Origin: Chamaecrista fasciculata
Taxonomy: Eukaryota; Streptophyta; Magnoliopsida; Fabales; Fabaceae
NCBI GenBank assembly: GCA_003254925.1
Contig: QANZ01046144.1
Location: 409,964 to 473,963, forward strand
Direction: 5' to 3'
DNA length: 64,000 nucleotides
Numbering within the stretch: the stretch's first letter is position 1; every line of letters starts with the position of its first letter. The notes beneath the pieces are model-generated. The model did no database searches. It was given only the letters and a program-made list of their open reading frames with translations, and was not told where the DNA came from. The position numbers and the translations under genes are program-made. Of this stretch, positions 12,703-24,938 are shown piece after piece.

Positions 12703-14614
12703 TACATATATTCTACCTCATCTATTTTTTTTTCTTTTTTTTTTTAAACAAAAGTTGAGGTGAATTAGTCCCGAGATCACCAAGGTTAGGACATGCCTCT
12801 AGACTCTATGAGTTCTTACAGAGATATTTACATATCGCTTACCAACAAGGTCTTCACATCGACAGTAAGAATCAAACTCACGACCTTGCGGGTTATAAGT
12901 CAACTCTTTACCAACTGGATCAATCTTTGTTGGTTACTTGATCTAATTTGCTATATGCAATTTTATGGCATGGTAAAATTGTGGCCAATAAATTAAATCT
13001 AACAAGATAATTTAAAGATAATAAGAAAATATTAATGATACATATTACATGCCACAAGTATTAATACCTCTCTTGATTAAAAGAATAAAAGTCAATTGCT
13101 TGATATATTCATATGATATTTTCAGCTGGACTTTTGTATAATTGATTTTAGATTCTTGTCTTTTTTCCTACTCTCCACATGACCGCGTCCTAAGCCATGA
13201 ATTTCATACATATCACTTTTTTCTACAAGAAAAATGAAATAAAATATATATCTTGTGAGTTATTGTTTTCCATTGATCAGTTGGATTTTAATAAAGGGTT
13301 CCAAGAAAAAAAAAAACATTAGGTACACGTTGTTTAATGATAACGAAAATTGAAATTGAGAGGTGTGGGTACAGAAAAAGAAAAAAAGAAAAGGGTTTGG
13401 AAGGAATAAGAATGATTATGCAGATAATGTATCATTATCAGTAGGTGAAGTGAAACTTGAAAGTTTGATGCAGAATCAAAATGAGTTCACATCAGATACA
13501 TATTTTGGAGGAACACACGTGTTTGAATAAAAGAAAATTAATTCCACTAATTTTATTTTTAACAATCAAAGCAAAATCTGAGTTTGTTGACACAAGGTAC
13601 GTGGGACACCACAACCATTGTATTTCCCACTTTAATCCCTTGAACCTATTTCCTTTCATCATTTCTTTTACTTTGCAAGTTTTCATTCTTTTTTTTTTTT
13701 TTGTCTCGATGATTATAATTAGAACTTTTGTAGAAAACGAAGGAGGGTGAATTTTCTTGTTAAATGCAAACATCGGTGTCAATTTTAACAAATTGGGGTA
13801 AAATGTAATCATTATCTTAATAAGGTGAATCATATGCATTCTTCATGGAGTTGTTTTCTTCATTATTTTGGTAAGATTGAAATATAGATTTTTTTAAATA
13901 TGAATTAACAAAACAATTTCATTTGCAATTATTTATTAAAGGTTTGGCCCACCTAATTATTCAAAAGGATTTTCACATAATATAATACACATAGATAAGA
14001 TTGTTTTTTTTTAATGACGATTAGATTTATTAAAGAAAATATAAGTTGTTAGATATGTAATTCAAACATTTACAAAATTTTAAGTTTTTTTTTTATATTG
14101 AAATAGCTATATATTTGCATTTTATTATTGAATGTTGACCTTAGATTTTAGAGTCACTAAATCCTTACATAACCCTCATGTGCTTCATAGCAACACAGAT
14201 TCACAGAAGTAGTAGTGTACTGCATGATTGAAAGAGATCCCATAAAAATAAATGGAATAATAGAATTTAATTAAGGACAGAAAGATTTGATACACCGAAT
14301 GACTTCAAAATTAAGATGAGCTGATTCCAGACCAAAATTGAAAGCCAAAATACTCCAATGTGAAAAACAGAGACTCATCAGAAGTCATCAAGAAGCACAA
14401 TGGTTATGCACTACTGAAGTGAGATGCTATACATCTATAATCCTAGTTTATATATATATATAACACTACGAAACATATATAGTAATCATGGAGGCCACTG
14501 GATTACGCCCACCCAATATATATATTACTAAGACGAAAAAAAAAGGTATGGACAGTGAAAATTGAGGAGGGAAAGCCAGAAATGTTTTAATGAATTAGAT
14601 GATTAGGTAGCAAT
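12703..14614. other. Intergenic, AT-rich
   Basis: No gene is supported. Open frames around 13481-13839 overlap on opposite strands in T-rich and A-rich sequence and show no family similarity. Confidence 0.6.
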
Positions 14615-15775
14615 CTAGCATCTGTCTGCTCTAGTGATCTTGAGTCTTTTCACACTGCTCAAGAACATCCTGCAATGAATGCACTGAGAATTGGTCAAGA
14701 AATGGAAGATGAACAACCCCATTTTCAAAATGGAAAAAAACATCATTCATTCTTCAATGTGTGAGTCAGTGAGGAAATGTATAAATATTGGGTTAACATC
14801 ATTCACTCTAGTTTACATTATTTAGTTTCTGGAAGTCATTAACCTAATATTTCAATCTATTTATCCTTACAAATTAGTCATTCAAAAATAGACTTAGATA
14901 TTAAGTATCCACAATCTAAAGTTTATAAATTCATGCATTTTTTAAGAATATAATGAGAAGTAATTATTCATTACTTACTCCCATGGGACATCTCCAACCA
15001 TCATCCAATCTCCTTCTTGATCCTCATAAGTTAAGACATAGAAGATTCCAGAACTGAGTGGTTTGGAATCATTAGGGCCTGAAAGAAGAGAACAGAGAAA
15101 TTAAAATTTGATACTCTGATGATGGTAGAAAATTGATTAAGAGTAATGAATGAATGAATGAGTAAATTACAGAGAATGGTGGTCCCAAACATATGAGAAA
15201 GAGCAGAGACAAGTCCATCATAAGTATGATGTTGCAGAAGATTCAATTTTCTGCCTATAGGTTTGCCTTCCATGTACACTTTCACAAACAGAGATGGCTT
15301 TTGACTCTGCCTCACTACTCTCACACTATGATGGCTTTGCTTGTTCTCACCAAGTGTGCTTCTCAATTGGGACTTTATAATAGGTGGCCAATCTGAAAAA
15401 GCTTCATTATCCCTGAAAATTCAGACATATACACAGAAATCAACACCCAATATACCTATATATATATATATGTCAAATTAATGGGTATTATTATGTAAGG
15501 TACCTAAATTTTTTAGGTGGTAGAGAAGGAGAAATGGTGAGGCCAAGACTGAGGTCTGTGCTGAGATCAGTTCTTGAAGAGGCATTTTTGCAAACAGTTG
15601 AGAGGCAAACAGCGAAAGTGGAAAAAGAAGAAGATGAAGATGATAATGATGATGATGATGGTTTCCGAAATGGGTAATTTTTTCTTCTTGTGATGGTATC
15701 ATCAAAGGAAGAAGATGAAGAAGATGAAGAGTGGGTATTGTGGACATCATCATCGATTTCTTCTGCCCTTCTCAT
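14615..15775 (-). CDS. IAA31: Non-canonical Aux/IAA repressor (IAA20/30/31 type)
   Basis: A nuclear repressor of auxin response that binds ARFs. Four exons (minus strand): 15775-15504, 15412-15171, 15078-14979 and 14669-14615, all GT-AG and in frame, giving 222 aa. The N-terminus is serine-rich (poly-Ser at residues 16-23 and 40-52). An EAR/LxLxL motif, LSLGL, is at 75-79. Where the degron should read GWPPV/I the protein has SDWPPI at 97-102, so the key Gly is replaced by Asp. The C-terminal PB1 region is intact: [19 protein letters not shown], then [20 protein letters not shown], ending [12 protein letters not shown]. The missing degron Gly, the short C-terminus and the position beside BSH point to IAA31/IAA20/IAA30. 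Family knowledge predicts a repressor that is stable, or only weakly auxin-degraded. Family assignment is certain; the exact orthologue is inferred. Confidence 0.93.
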
Positions 15776-15885
15776 CGAAGATCTTCTTTCTAATCAATCA
15801 AGAAAGTGAAAAATACCATGAAATGAAACTCATCCAACACTCTAATAAAATGAAAACAAAAAGCCGCCACATTGCTCTCTCTCTT

Positions 15886-15898
15886 CCTATATATATAG
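15886..15898 (-). promoter_or_regulatory. Probable TATA box of the Aux/IAA gene
   Basis: CTATATATATAGG on the minus strand lies about 110 bp upstream of the start codon. Assigned by motif and spacing only. Confidence 0.45.
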
Positions 15899-15908
15899 AG
15901 CATATACA

Positions 15909-15945
15909 TTTTTCTTTTTCTTTTTCTTTTTCTTTTTCTTTTTCT
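15909..15945. repeat. (TTTTTC)n microsatellite
   Basis: Six or so hexanucleotide units in the Aux/IAA promoter region, followed by less regular pyrimidine-rich sequence to about 15970. Confidence 0.9.
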
Positions 15946-15970
15946 TCTTTCTCTTTTTCTTTCTTTCTTA

Positions 15971-18375
15971 TCATCCTAATTAATTAGTCCTATAACATTT
16001 TTAAGAAAATAAAATAAATTATTATTAAGTTGATAATACAGTCTCTGAAACCTAACTTATTAATTTACTTTAAAAATTTTAAACTTTACCTTGGCTAAAT
16101 ATATCTTCTCTTCAAAATATTATTGTCTTTATTTTCCCTATAGTTAAAGAAAATTTTCTCGTAATCAATTAGAGAAATTAAATTATATTAGTATTTTAAC
16201 AAATTTATCATATTGTTTTTCTTTTCTCATTTTGAAAGTTACACTTAAGTACTTAACCTCCTAAGGTGTGACATAATTATAAAAATTAATTCCCTTTAAT
16301 TTATTTTCTTTAAAAAATGAAATAATATTCACATTAGTTATACATATATCAAATTTATTGACGTTATAATTATTTTTTAAAAAAAAATATTATTTTTATC
16401 ATATTAAATTAAATTTAAAAGGAAGGTAATACCAATATGGATATTTTTAAAAAAACAACTTGGAAATCTTAAGGAGGTTGATAAATGTAATAAATTTACT
16501 TCTTTTAATAAAATTAATTGAGAGAGAGAAGGGTGTGTGGTTGGTTTCGATTTGCCGTGAGGGTGGGCGACATGTCCATAAGGCCTAAGTGACATGGCCT
16601 TTAATTAATTACTTTTTTTAAACTTCTGGTTGGTTGGAGCCTAGAAATCCACTTTATTTTTTTATTTTTCAAACTTTATGACTTTTTTTTTCTTTTCTTT
16701 TGTTTGTCACGCCCTATGTTATTATTATTATATTTACTTTTTATTTTAATTTTCCTTCGTGACACTTGTCTTCATATCATCACGTTCGTGCATTCTCATT
16801 TCTCAATGGTGAGAGGCCAATTTGGTTTGTCTTAACAAACAATGGACATGCACACCAACACCATCTATATAATTATTAATTTTATATAATAATAATAGTA
16901 ATTAATAACATGTCAATTTATAAACGAAGGGAAAGTGATATCTATCTCTTGATAAAAGCGGCCCTTTCTAATACTAGTATATAATTATATATCATGTAGA
17001 TGACGATGTAAAATATTTATTTGTATATTAAATAATCACCGTATTTGTTATTTTGACAAGTTCTATAATTTATATACACATTTAGAATATTTGATTGTGT
17101 CAATTCGATCTTTTGCTCTAATATTAATAAAACTTTTTTTATTTTAAAATTTACTTTAATTAGCATGATATTCGACTCTCACTAAATAATCGTATCACAA
17201 GTTATATATTAAGTCATTTCTTATTAAAAAATCAATACATTATTATATACATAATTGGTTGGCTGCCCTCATCCGGCGAAGCCACAAGTTATCTTCCCAA
17301 CTTGTCATCTTCAAATGAAGAAATCAAGAGAGAAGAGATTAACAATATACAGATATTTGGTTGGTTGATCGATGTGACTTGACGAATTTGACACACTCGT
17401 CATTCTATCTAGTGGTGATCGTCAGGATGTGTCTGGCAGATATATAACGACCCCGACCTTTCTTTATAACTAGTCTCAACAACATACTCATCCCAAGATC
17501 ATCCCTCTATATAAATACCACACCTTGTTAATCTCGAATACTCTTTTCCCTATTCTTGTCTTACTTTATGCTCTGATCTGACTTTAGCATCAAAATGTCT
17601 TCATAGAGTCACTATGTGAAATCTTTTACAAGTCTTTACTTATCCTCTTGCCGCCTCTTTTGATAACTATGATAAGAATTCATCTCTAATCTTATTTATC
17701 ATCAAGTTTTTCTTTTTGACAAAAAATGAAAATTACATCATATAGATATTCTAGACCATTCCGGTATTTGATTTTTTTTGACACTTTAAAATGTATCATT
17801 CAAAAATTAACATATATAGAAAATGATTGAACGCAGCTGATATTTAAAATGAAAATATTGTTAGCCTAATTCCGAATAATTATATCTCAGAGGTCAGAAA
17901 ATACGAAACATAAAATACAGTTTATAATAATAAATATACGTAATCGCAAGAAATCAACTGTTTTGGGGACGCAATAAAGTGATTTTTATCATTTTAAGTT
18001 TGAACAATTAATGATGACTGTAAAAATTTGATAGAATGCATACCAAATTGAGAATGAAATGAATGCGCAATGTTGCAGATATGCAGGGCTTACATTTAAA
18101 AATAATAAATATAATAATGATGGATCGATGTTGAAGAAACTAATCCAATAATATATATGTTTAAGTTTATTTAAAATGAAAAAAAATGAAAAAGATGTAT
18201 GTGAATGGGGAAAAAGTAAGAGGCAGAGAGATTGGGTTGCCTGGTCGAATTAGGGTGATTGAGTGAATAGGTTGAGCCAATAATAGCTATTTAATTTACA
18301 ATCAAAACATTGGCAAAAAAAAAAAAAAATACAATCAAAACCCAATGCCACTGCATAACTCTGGTCACACAATGA
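15971..18375. other. AT-rich intergenic DNA
   Basis: No coding signal. It contains poly-T tracts, ordinary AT-rich DNA and, near the end, one poly(A)-type micro-insertion at 18309. Confidence 0.6.
18309..18329 (+). mobile_element. Poly(A) micro-insertion 3
   Basis: The direct repeat TACAATCAAAAC (18297-18308 and 18330-18341) flanks ATTGGC plus 15 A. Confidence 0.6.
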
Positions 18376-18384
18376 TAAAAATTA

Positions 18385-18780
18385 GGTTAAAGTGCACTTT
18401 TGGTCTTATAACTTTGATAAAAGTCTCAATTCGGTCCCATAACATTTTTTGTTGCAATTTTGGTCTCATAACTTTAGCAAAGATCTCAATTTGGTCCCAT
18501 AACTTTTTTTGTTACAATTTTGATTCTATAACTTTTGAAAACGTCTCACTGTTGGTCCTAAGCTGATTTCCATCCATTATTTACCGTTAAAGATAATCTG
18601 TCATACTGAGTTAGATGATGACATGACAAATAGGGTGAAGTTATGGGATGAATGGAAATCATTTTGGGATCAACGGTATGACGTTTTCAGAAGTTATAAT
18701 ACCAAAATTGCAATAAAAAAAGTTATGAGACCAAATTGAGACTTTTGCCAAAGTTATGGGACCAAAAATACACTTTAGCC
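18385..18780. mobile_element. Inverted-repeat element (MULE-type MITE) A
   Basis: Termini GGTTAAAGTGCACTTTTGGTC and, reversed, GGCTAAAGTGTATTTTTGGTC form long inverted repeats. The flanks are the exact 9-bp duplication TAAAAATTA (18376-18384 and 18781-18789), typical of Mutator-like elements. The arms consist of reiterated words of the kind TTGGTCCCATAACTTT. There is no coding capacity. Confidence 0.85.
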
Positions 18781-19081
18781 TAAAAATTAATTAAGTATAT
18801 ATTATATAATTAACACCATTTGAAACTGAAATAGAGAAAAACTTGTATGTCTATCTATCAGCTACCCGATTTTAGTAACTGGGAGTAACCATCATGTTTA
18901 GCCTTATTAAGCAATCTGTGATATGCATTCATTCATTTCTCTTTGTGATCTTATTATATATTGATTCTCTGACATTTTTATTTCAAATCCTCTCTCCTCT
19001 CAATTTTTATTATAATTCCTCTCTGTTTTTGGACAGGCTAGCTAACTAGCTAGCTACTCTCTTTTTTTTTTTTTTTTTTTT

Positions 19082-19082
19082 N
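19082..19082. other. Ambiguous base in a poly-T tract
   Basis: A single N lies inside a poly-T run (about 19062-19086), which is likely a sequencing or assembly ambiguity. Confidence 0.95.
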
Positions 19083-19469
19083 TTTTGGCTTTTAATTGCA
19101 ATAAATTGTTTTTTTTTCGTAAACAGGTGTGTATTATTAATAAACCAAAGTTTAGTACAAATCAGCCAAAATTTTCAAGTCATTAAAGTAACATCTATAA
19201 AATAAATAATTAATAATAATAACTCCAATCTAGGCCAATGGGTTGCTGGATGATACATAACACACGAGATCGTTTTACCGGTGAAATATCATATAAGACA
19301 AATTAACGACTGACTTATTACTTATTAGTCTGAGATAAAAGTTTTATAGGATAGATATATCATATATATACACACATACATACTTGGAGAGTTGGAGTCA
19401 TCCCCAAGTCACGTCTAATTAAAAAATGATAATGTACAAGTAAACGCTAATTAAATGTTCATATTTGTA

Positions 19470-19480
19470 TCCACAAAAAA
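19470..19480 (+). mobile_element. Poly(A) micro-insertion 4
   Basis: The 17-bp direct repeat AAATGTTCATATTTGTA (19453-19469 and 19481-19497) flanks TCCAC plus 6-9 A. Confidence 0.6.
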
Positions 19481-19952
19481 AAATGTTCATATTTGTAAAC
19501 TAGCAAAAAATAATCAGTATATTAAGGTTCACTCTAATTAATTAAATTGTGTTCTATAAATATATACACAAACAACAAACCTAACGTGGGTGAGGATAGG
19601 AAATTAGGAATATATGTGTGTGATCGTAGAAGGAATAATTAGTTAATTACAGAATGAATGAAAAAAGAAAAGGGAATAAATATATATATTTTATATATAG
19701 AGACAAAGAAACATGATTTAAAGTCACAGTTTCCTCTTTGGAATTTGCAGAGCAGACACTCTTCTTTCTCTCAGTTCCTCTGTCTCTCTACGTTTTTCTC
19801 TATCTTTATTCATCAATCATCATCATTCTCATTTGTATAATCAAACGAGGGTCTCATTCTTTTAATAAATAGATATAAAGAGATTTTTTTGGACCACTGT
19901 TGCATACCCTCATGAAATATTACATTATCGATGCAAATAATTAAGTTAATTT

Positions 19953-19962
19953 TTTTTGTTAC
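19953..19962 (-). mobile_element. Poly(A) micro-insertion 5
   Basis: The 16-bp direct repeat ATAATTAAGTTAATTT (19937-19952 and 19963-19978) flanks an insert that reads on the minus strand as GTAAC plus 5-8 A. Confidence 0.55.
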
Positions 19963-22357
19963 ATAATTAAGTTAATTTTAGTTAATAAAATCGATCTATA
20001 TGCCAAAATTTTATATTCCATAAAGTATTTTAGTCACCTAAATTTGTTAGTATACATATTAATTATACTTATTAGTCACAGTTAATGAATGGTAAAATAT
20101 TCTTATTGGTCCCAAAAATAAGGTAGATTTCAAATTTGTTCTAAATATTTTTATTTGTTTCGAATTGATCTTGTATGTTTATATAATTTTTTTACTTTTG
20201 ATCCTAAATTATAGAATGTTATCATATTTTTTCATTTCAAATTCAAGTACAATAAATTTAAAATTACGAGTTACTTTTGACGAGTCATTTATTTATCTAG
20301 TTTGAATAATTAACAAACGATGTTAAACTGAATCCTGAAAAAGGATAGCACCTGTTTCATGGTTTAATGAGTACACTTACTAAAATTTCTCTCATTTTAA
20401 TTTCGAAGGTGACAAAATTTAAAATTATGATTAATTTTTTATCGAGTTGGGACAGTGACAAATTGATGTTAAATTGCACTCAAATGTAGGTTTAAGATTA
20501 AACAAAAAATTATAAAAACATAAAATAGAATCAACATAAAACAAACGTAAGACTAATATAAAATGTAATTACTCCATTTTTTCTACAACCAATATATTTG
20601 ACCTTACTAAATCTATATTTATATTCTTATCTTTTTACAATTGGAAAGATGATCGTCTAATTAACCTCCAATTAATTCTCAAGAAATTAATTAATCCTAT
20701 CCGACAAATCATGCCCATGTGTTCTTAATTAGGCTGAGTCACCCCACAGTATGCCCACATATATATATGTCTTCTAGCGTACTAGACTTTAATCTTGACA
20801 AAAATTACATAATTAATTAATGAACCAATCATGATTATTTTTCAATTAATTTTCTCAAAGCCAAAAGTTTACTTTTACATGACCCATTCATACAAAAGAA
20901 AGATTTATATATATACCTAATTGTGTTAATATATATATATATATATATATTTTGTCTCAGTTGTCATGTTTGATAACGATAAGCATGTTACTCTTTAGAA
21001 TAGTTGTTAAATTAATTTATCTTTCCACAATTACTTCTTTTCATAAAATATTGTCATGTGATTAAATATAATATTTCAACTCAATGAGATCGAACGAATA
21101 CATGTAAACTGATAACTAATGTTCACAAAATTAAGTCGTCAGAACAAAATCCAACACATAAACATTGAGACGTAGGACAAGAAATAAAACCAATAATAAT
21201 TACATATATTTGTTGCCTGAATAATATATGCACCCTCAAATTTTGATCGTTTTGAAAAAATTGAAGGTTCAACAAAGGCATAAATGTTTCTTTTTTTACT
21301 TCATTCGATCTAATTAATTGGGATTCAATCCGTATTATATTGTTTTGAGTTTGTGTCATTGGAAGCAAAAATAAAAATGGAAATAATGGATGCACACGTA
21401 CAATTCATTATGACAAGTGTTTGGACAAATAATGAAACAAAATGAAAATGAACATAATGAATTAAATTACGTGTAGTGTGACAATAATTATAGAGACCCA
21501 AAAGCATATGAAGCAGTGATGATGATAAGAAAAAGAGGGAAAATTAAAGTGAAAGGGAAATTAATTATGGAAAAGAAAGTAAAGGGAAAGGGGGACAAAG
21601 AATGGACACAAGATTATTTTGAAGGGTGGCAAGTTAGAAACAGTGTCGTCTCTCTCTACCGTTGCTATTTAGGCAAGTTTCGCAGTGTTTTGAGGTCATT
21701 CTATTTAAGCCATTTCTTTCCCAATTCATCTAAGCACTTGGTCTCTCAAAAGACAGGACGTGAGCCCAACTTTAAGAAACATGCAATCAACTACTAAACA
21801 CACACACAACCTCACCTTCTCTCTCTTTCTTAAAATAACACACCCCTTCACGTGATTAATCACGTGCATCATTCTTCATCAATATATATAATTTAAACAT
21901 TCATCATCACTCGTAGCTAGGGGTCCGGCCTCATCATTTTTCTCGTTATATATCAATCGGATCGGATCCCTCATTGGATAGAGTCCTTGGTTTGGGACTA
22001 TTTTCGGATTCATTTGATCTTATTGATTATTTCAATTAGACAGAAAAAAGACTCGTCAAAGATAACAACATAACATTAAAATTATCGCAATCAGATTTGA
22101 AACGAGATAAATATAACTAACTTTTTTTTTGTGAAACAAGTAGTTCACTTTTAGAGCCCAATTTGATTTTGTTTACTAACAGTCTCAATAGACAAATTAA
22201 AAAAGAACTTGTAAAAAATAACTCGTAACTCTAAACTCATTGTCATCAGACTTAAAACGAAAAAAATATGACCACATTCAGTCGTTGGAGGCAAAAGAAT
22301 GAAACTTAAAAAGATATAAGATTAAAATTACACTTTGTCCTATATATATAATTAATA

Positions 22358-22850
22358 GGGTAAATTATATTTTGGTACCCTGTGGTTTAAAATGTGACAT
22401 TTTGGTACCTTGAGGTCTCCACTGTTACACTTTTGGTACTCTGAACAATTTTTTCGTTAGTTTTGGACGAAATTTGGCACATGACTTGCAGGTGTGCTCA
22501 CTAAAACTCATTTTATTCAACATTTTGCCACAATAATAAAGATCAAACACATGACTTTCTTAATATTAATTAGCTCAAAACTTTCTTAGCATCTAACATC
22601 GAAATCATTCAAAACTTTCAAAAAACATGGATTTGGTCTTTGTTGTGGCAAAATATTGAACAAAATTGAGTTTTAGTGAGCCCACGTGCAGATCATGTGC
22701 CGAATTCTGTCCAGAACTAACGAAAAAGTTATTCAAGGTACCAAAAGGGTAACGGTGGAGACCTCATGATATCAAAGTGTATTATTTTAGACCACAAGGT
22801 ACTAAAGTGAAATGAGGTAAAACCACATGATATCAAAGTCTAATTTACCC
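22358..22850. mobile_element. Inverted-repeat element (MULE-type MITE) B
   Basis: Termini GGGTAAATTATATTTTGGTA and, reversed, GGGTAAATTAGACTTTGATA. The exact 9-bp direct repeat TAATTAATA flanks it (22349-22357 and 22851-22859). The 493-bp body is two inverted arms with repeated TTTTGGTACC words and no reading frame. The element at 52323 is a relative. Confidence 0.85.
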
Positions 22851-22859
22851 TAATTAATA

Positions 22860-24292
22860 ATTAACAAGAGAAACAACAAACCATGCATTATGTAATTAAT
22901 TGTCTCTTTAATTAATGAATTTGTTTTCATCGCCCCACTGTTAATTACTGCCTACTACTGCTAGTCTGTGATCATCATAATCTGTATAACCTGTCAACCT
23001 CAGTTTTAAATATATGTGATTATGTCCTTCGATATTTTATACATTCTTGTGCTTATTAATTAGATAGTGTTCTGCATTTTCTGTTGACAATTTTAGGTTT
23101 GGCAATTTCTACGGATTGATCGCGACGTATTTTTTTTCCTCAGTAGGCTTGCCTTAAATTTTTTTGACCATTTCTTTTATTATTCTGACCCTACTGCATG
23201 CACATGCCTGACACCCTAACACAATTCGATACTGAAATAACAGTTTTATATATTTTACCAATTACCAGCTGGTCCGATCCTGTGTTATATATTATCATAT
23301 CAAAACATTTAATTATATATGCGTAAATTAAATTTAATGCAAAACCATTAAAGTTTAATTTACTTCAAGAAGCATAAAAAGTTAATTAGAACAAACTCTA
23401 ATTAGCCTGGCTATATATAATTTTTTTTTTCTACAATAGGGCTTGAAAAATATCATATCTAAATATAGCTAAATCCAGCTAATTTTGCCCCATAATTAAT
23501 TGTTTTTTCAATGGCAGCTGTTGGGATGAGAATTTTTTTTTTTCTGACAAAATAACCATTTGATAACAAGAAGATTAATGGCACCAACAAGCTAGATATA
23601 CCCTAGAGAGAATGCGCAATGCATTATTGGTGGGGCCATTTTTTTTTCTCTTTTGCTGCTTTTCTATTGAGAGATTCTATATACTATATATACTTTGATG
23701 TGATCAACTTGTGCATTTTGCCAAGTTTTCTCGTTGTGTTCATTTCTTTCATGCATTTTTATAACGTGATATTGCAGTATGGAGTAGCACTTAATTTATA
23801 TACTGGTACCAGAATAATTGCATTTTCACATACTAGAAGGGAAATGGAATAACAACAATTGGAGGCAGGGAGTTAAAATATTTACGATCAGAAATATTCT
23901 GTAAAGATATAATATTTTATGCAATCTTTTTTCTTTACTTTATTAATTAGCATATATATATATATATCATTAATTTGTTGCCTCTTTTATATATTTTCGA
24001 ATAATGTTTGTTACTATTTTTGCAAGTCGATCTGTCTGGTCGTATTCAAAAGTTTATTTAAGTAATTTATTTACAACCTAGCTAGCTAGCTAGCTCATCT
24101 CAATACCTTTAAAATAATATTTCATCTTTATTATTAAAATACCATTATAAGCTTCTTAATATGCATGTGTGGCATGACAAGATGGAATTTGTTTGTCGAT
24201 CAAAACCTCACATGCACGTCTTTTCTCTTAAAAAATTCCAAAGAGTTTTTCTATATATATTTTCTTCGAAATAAACTTTTCTTTTACAAAAA
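22860..24292. other. AT-rich intergenic DNA
   Basis: I see no gene or bounded element here, only AT-rich sequence with poly-T tracts and AT microsatellites. Confidence 0.6.
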
Positions 24293-24300
24293 NNNNNNNN
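24293..24300. other. Assembly gap (8 N)
   Basis: Eight N abut the CT microsatellite. The microsatellite length and the junction are therefore uncertain. Confidence 0.98.

Positions 24301-24349
<49 letters not shown>
24301..24349. repeat. (CT)n microsatellite
   Basis: A pure CT run directly after an N gap. Together with the GA run at 24806 it makes an inverted-repeat pair flanking a cytidine-deaminase fragment. Confidence 0.95.
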
Positions 24350-24354
<5 letters not shown>

Positions 24355-24616
24355 CCCGTCGGAATCTCACTCTCTCCCTCCGTCTTTATCGTATTTCAGC
24401 CCCTCTCTCTCTCTCTTCTTTTCTATTTTCTATCTTTATTATTTCACTTCGATCTCCTTATTCTTCCAACTCCAATCTCCTTCCCTCTGATTTTTCCTTC
24501 TAGATTTTCAGAGCAAGCTGTTTATTTGTGATCCGAATACTGCAATTCACTTTCTGCACTCATGATTTATATTATGTGATTTGGGATTCTGAAAATAAAT
24601 TTGTTTTCGGAAGCAA

Positions 24617-24802
24617 TCTGCTAAATCCCTCGCTCGCCCTTCAATCTCCAACTTTCCCGTCGCCGCCGTCGGTGTCGGCCACTCCGGTCGCATCTTCGTT
24701 GACGTCAACTTTGAGTTTCTCGGTCTCCCCCTCCACCACACCCTCTACGCCGAACAGTTGGTCCTCGCCAATCTCTTCCTCCATTCTGAATCCACTCTCC
24801 AT

Positions 24803-24805
<3 letters not shown>
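24617..24805 (+). pseudogene. Cytidine deaminase fragment (truncated)
   Basis: One frame reads SAKSLARPSISNFPVAAVGV, then HSGRIFVDVNFEFLGLPLHH and TLYAEQLVLANLFLHSES. This matches the plant cytidine deaminase core (family pattern ARPPISNF.VGAVGL..., then NVEFPGL.LHHS.HAEQ). The zinc-binding His of the HAE motif is Tyr here (codon 24746-24748), although the catalytic Glu remains. The PCxxC zinc ligands are absent because the homology stops at the GA microsatellite. No start codon with a matching N-terminus is evident. The sequence is notably richer in GC than its surroundings. It is a dead, partial gene copy; real plant enzymes of the family are about 300 aa and act in pyrimidine salvage. Confidence 0.8.
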
Positions 24806-24890
<85 letters not shown>

Positions 24891-24893
24891 NNN

Positions 24894-24935
<42 letters not shown>
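24806..24935. repeat. (GA)n microsatellite with a 3-N gap
   Basis: A GA run of about 130 bp, interrupted by NNN at 24891-24893. It truncates the cytidine-deaminase fragment. The apparent Arg-Glu reading frames through it are artefacts of the repeat. Confidence 0.95.

Positions 24936-24938
<3 letters not shown>

Larger units (their letters stand above)
18790..22348. other. AT-rich intergenic DNA
   Basis: No supported gene. It holds micro-insertions at 19470 and 19953, AT microsatellites (about 20931-20950) and a block at 22040-22290 that resembles the core of the inverted-repeat element at 32156-32681 (shared words such as GAAACGAG...ATATAACTAAC and CTCGTAACTCTAAACTC). A lysine-rich frame at 21516-21797 has no family similarity. 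Confidence 0.55.

Noticed and set aside
13481-13839. Overlapping frames on both strands
   Set aside because: Produced by a poly-T tract and AT-rich DNA, with no conserved words.
21516-21797. Lysine-rich 93-codon open frame
   Set aside because: Low-complexity start, no family similarity, no promoter or splice support.
22040-22290. Independent gene or element at this block
   Set aside because: It matches the inner core of the element at 32156-32681 but has no ends or duplications, so only repeat membership can be claimed.
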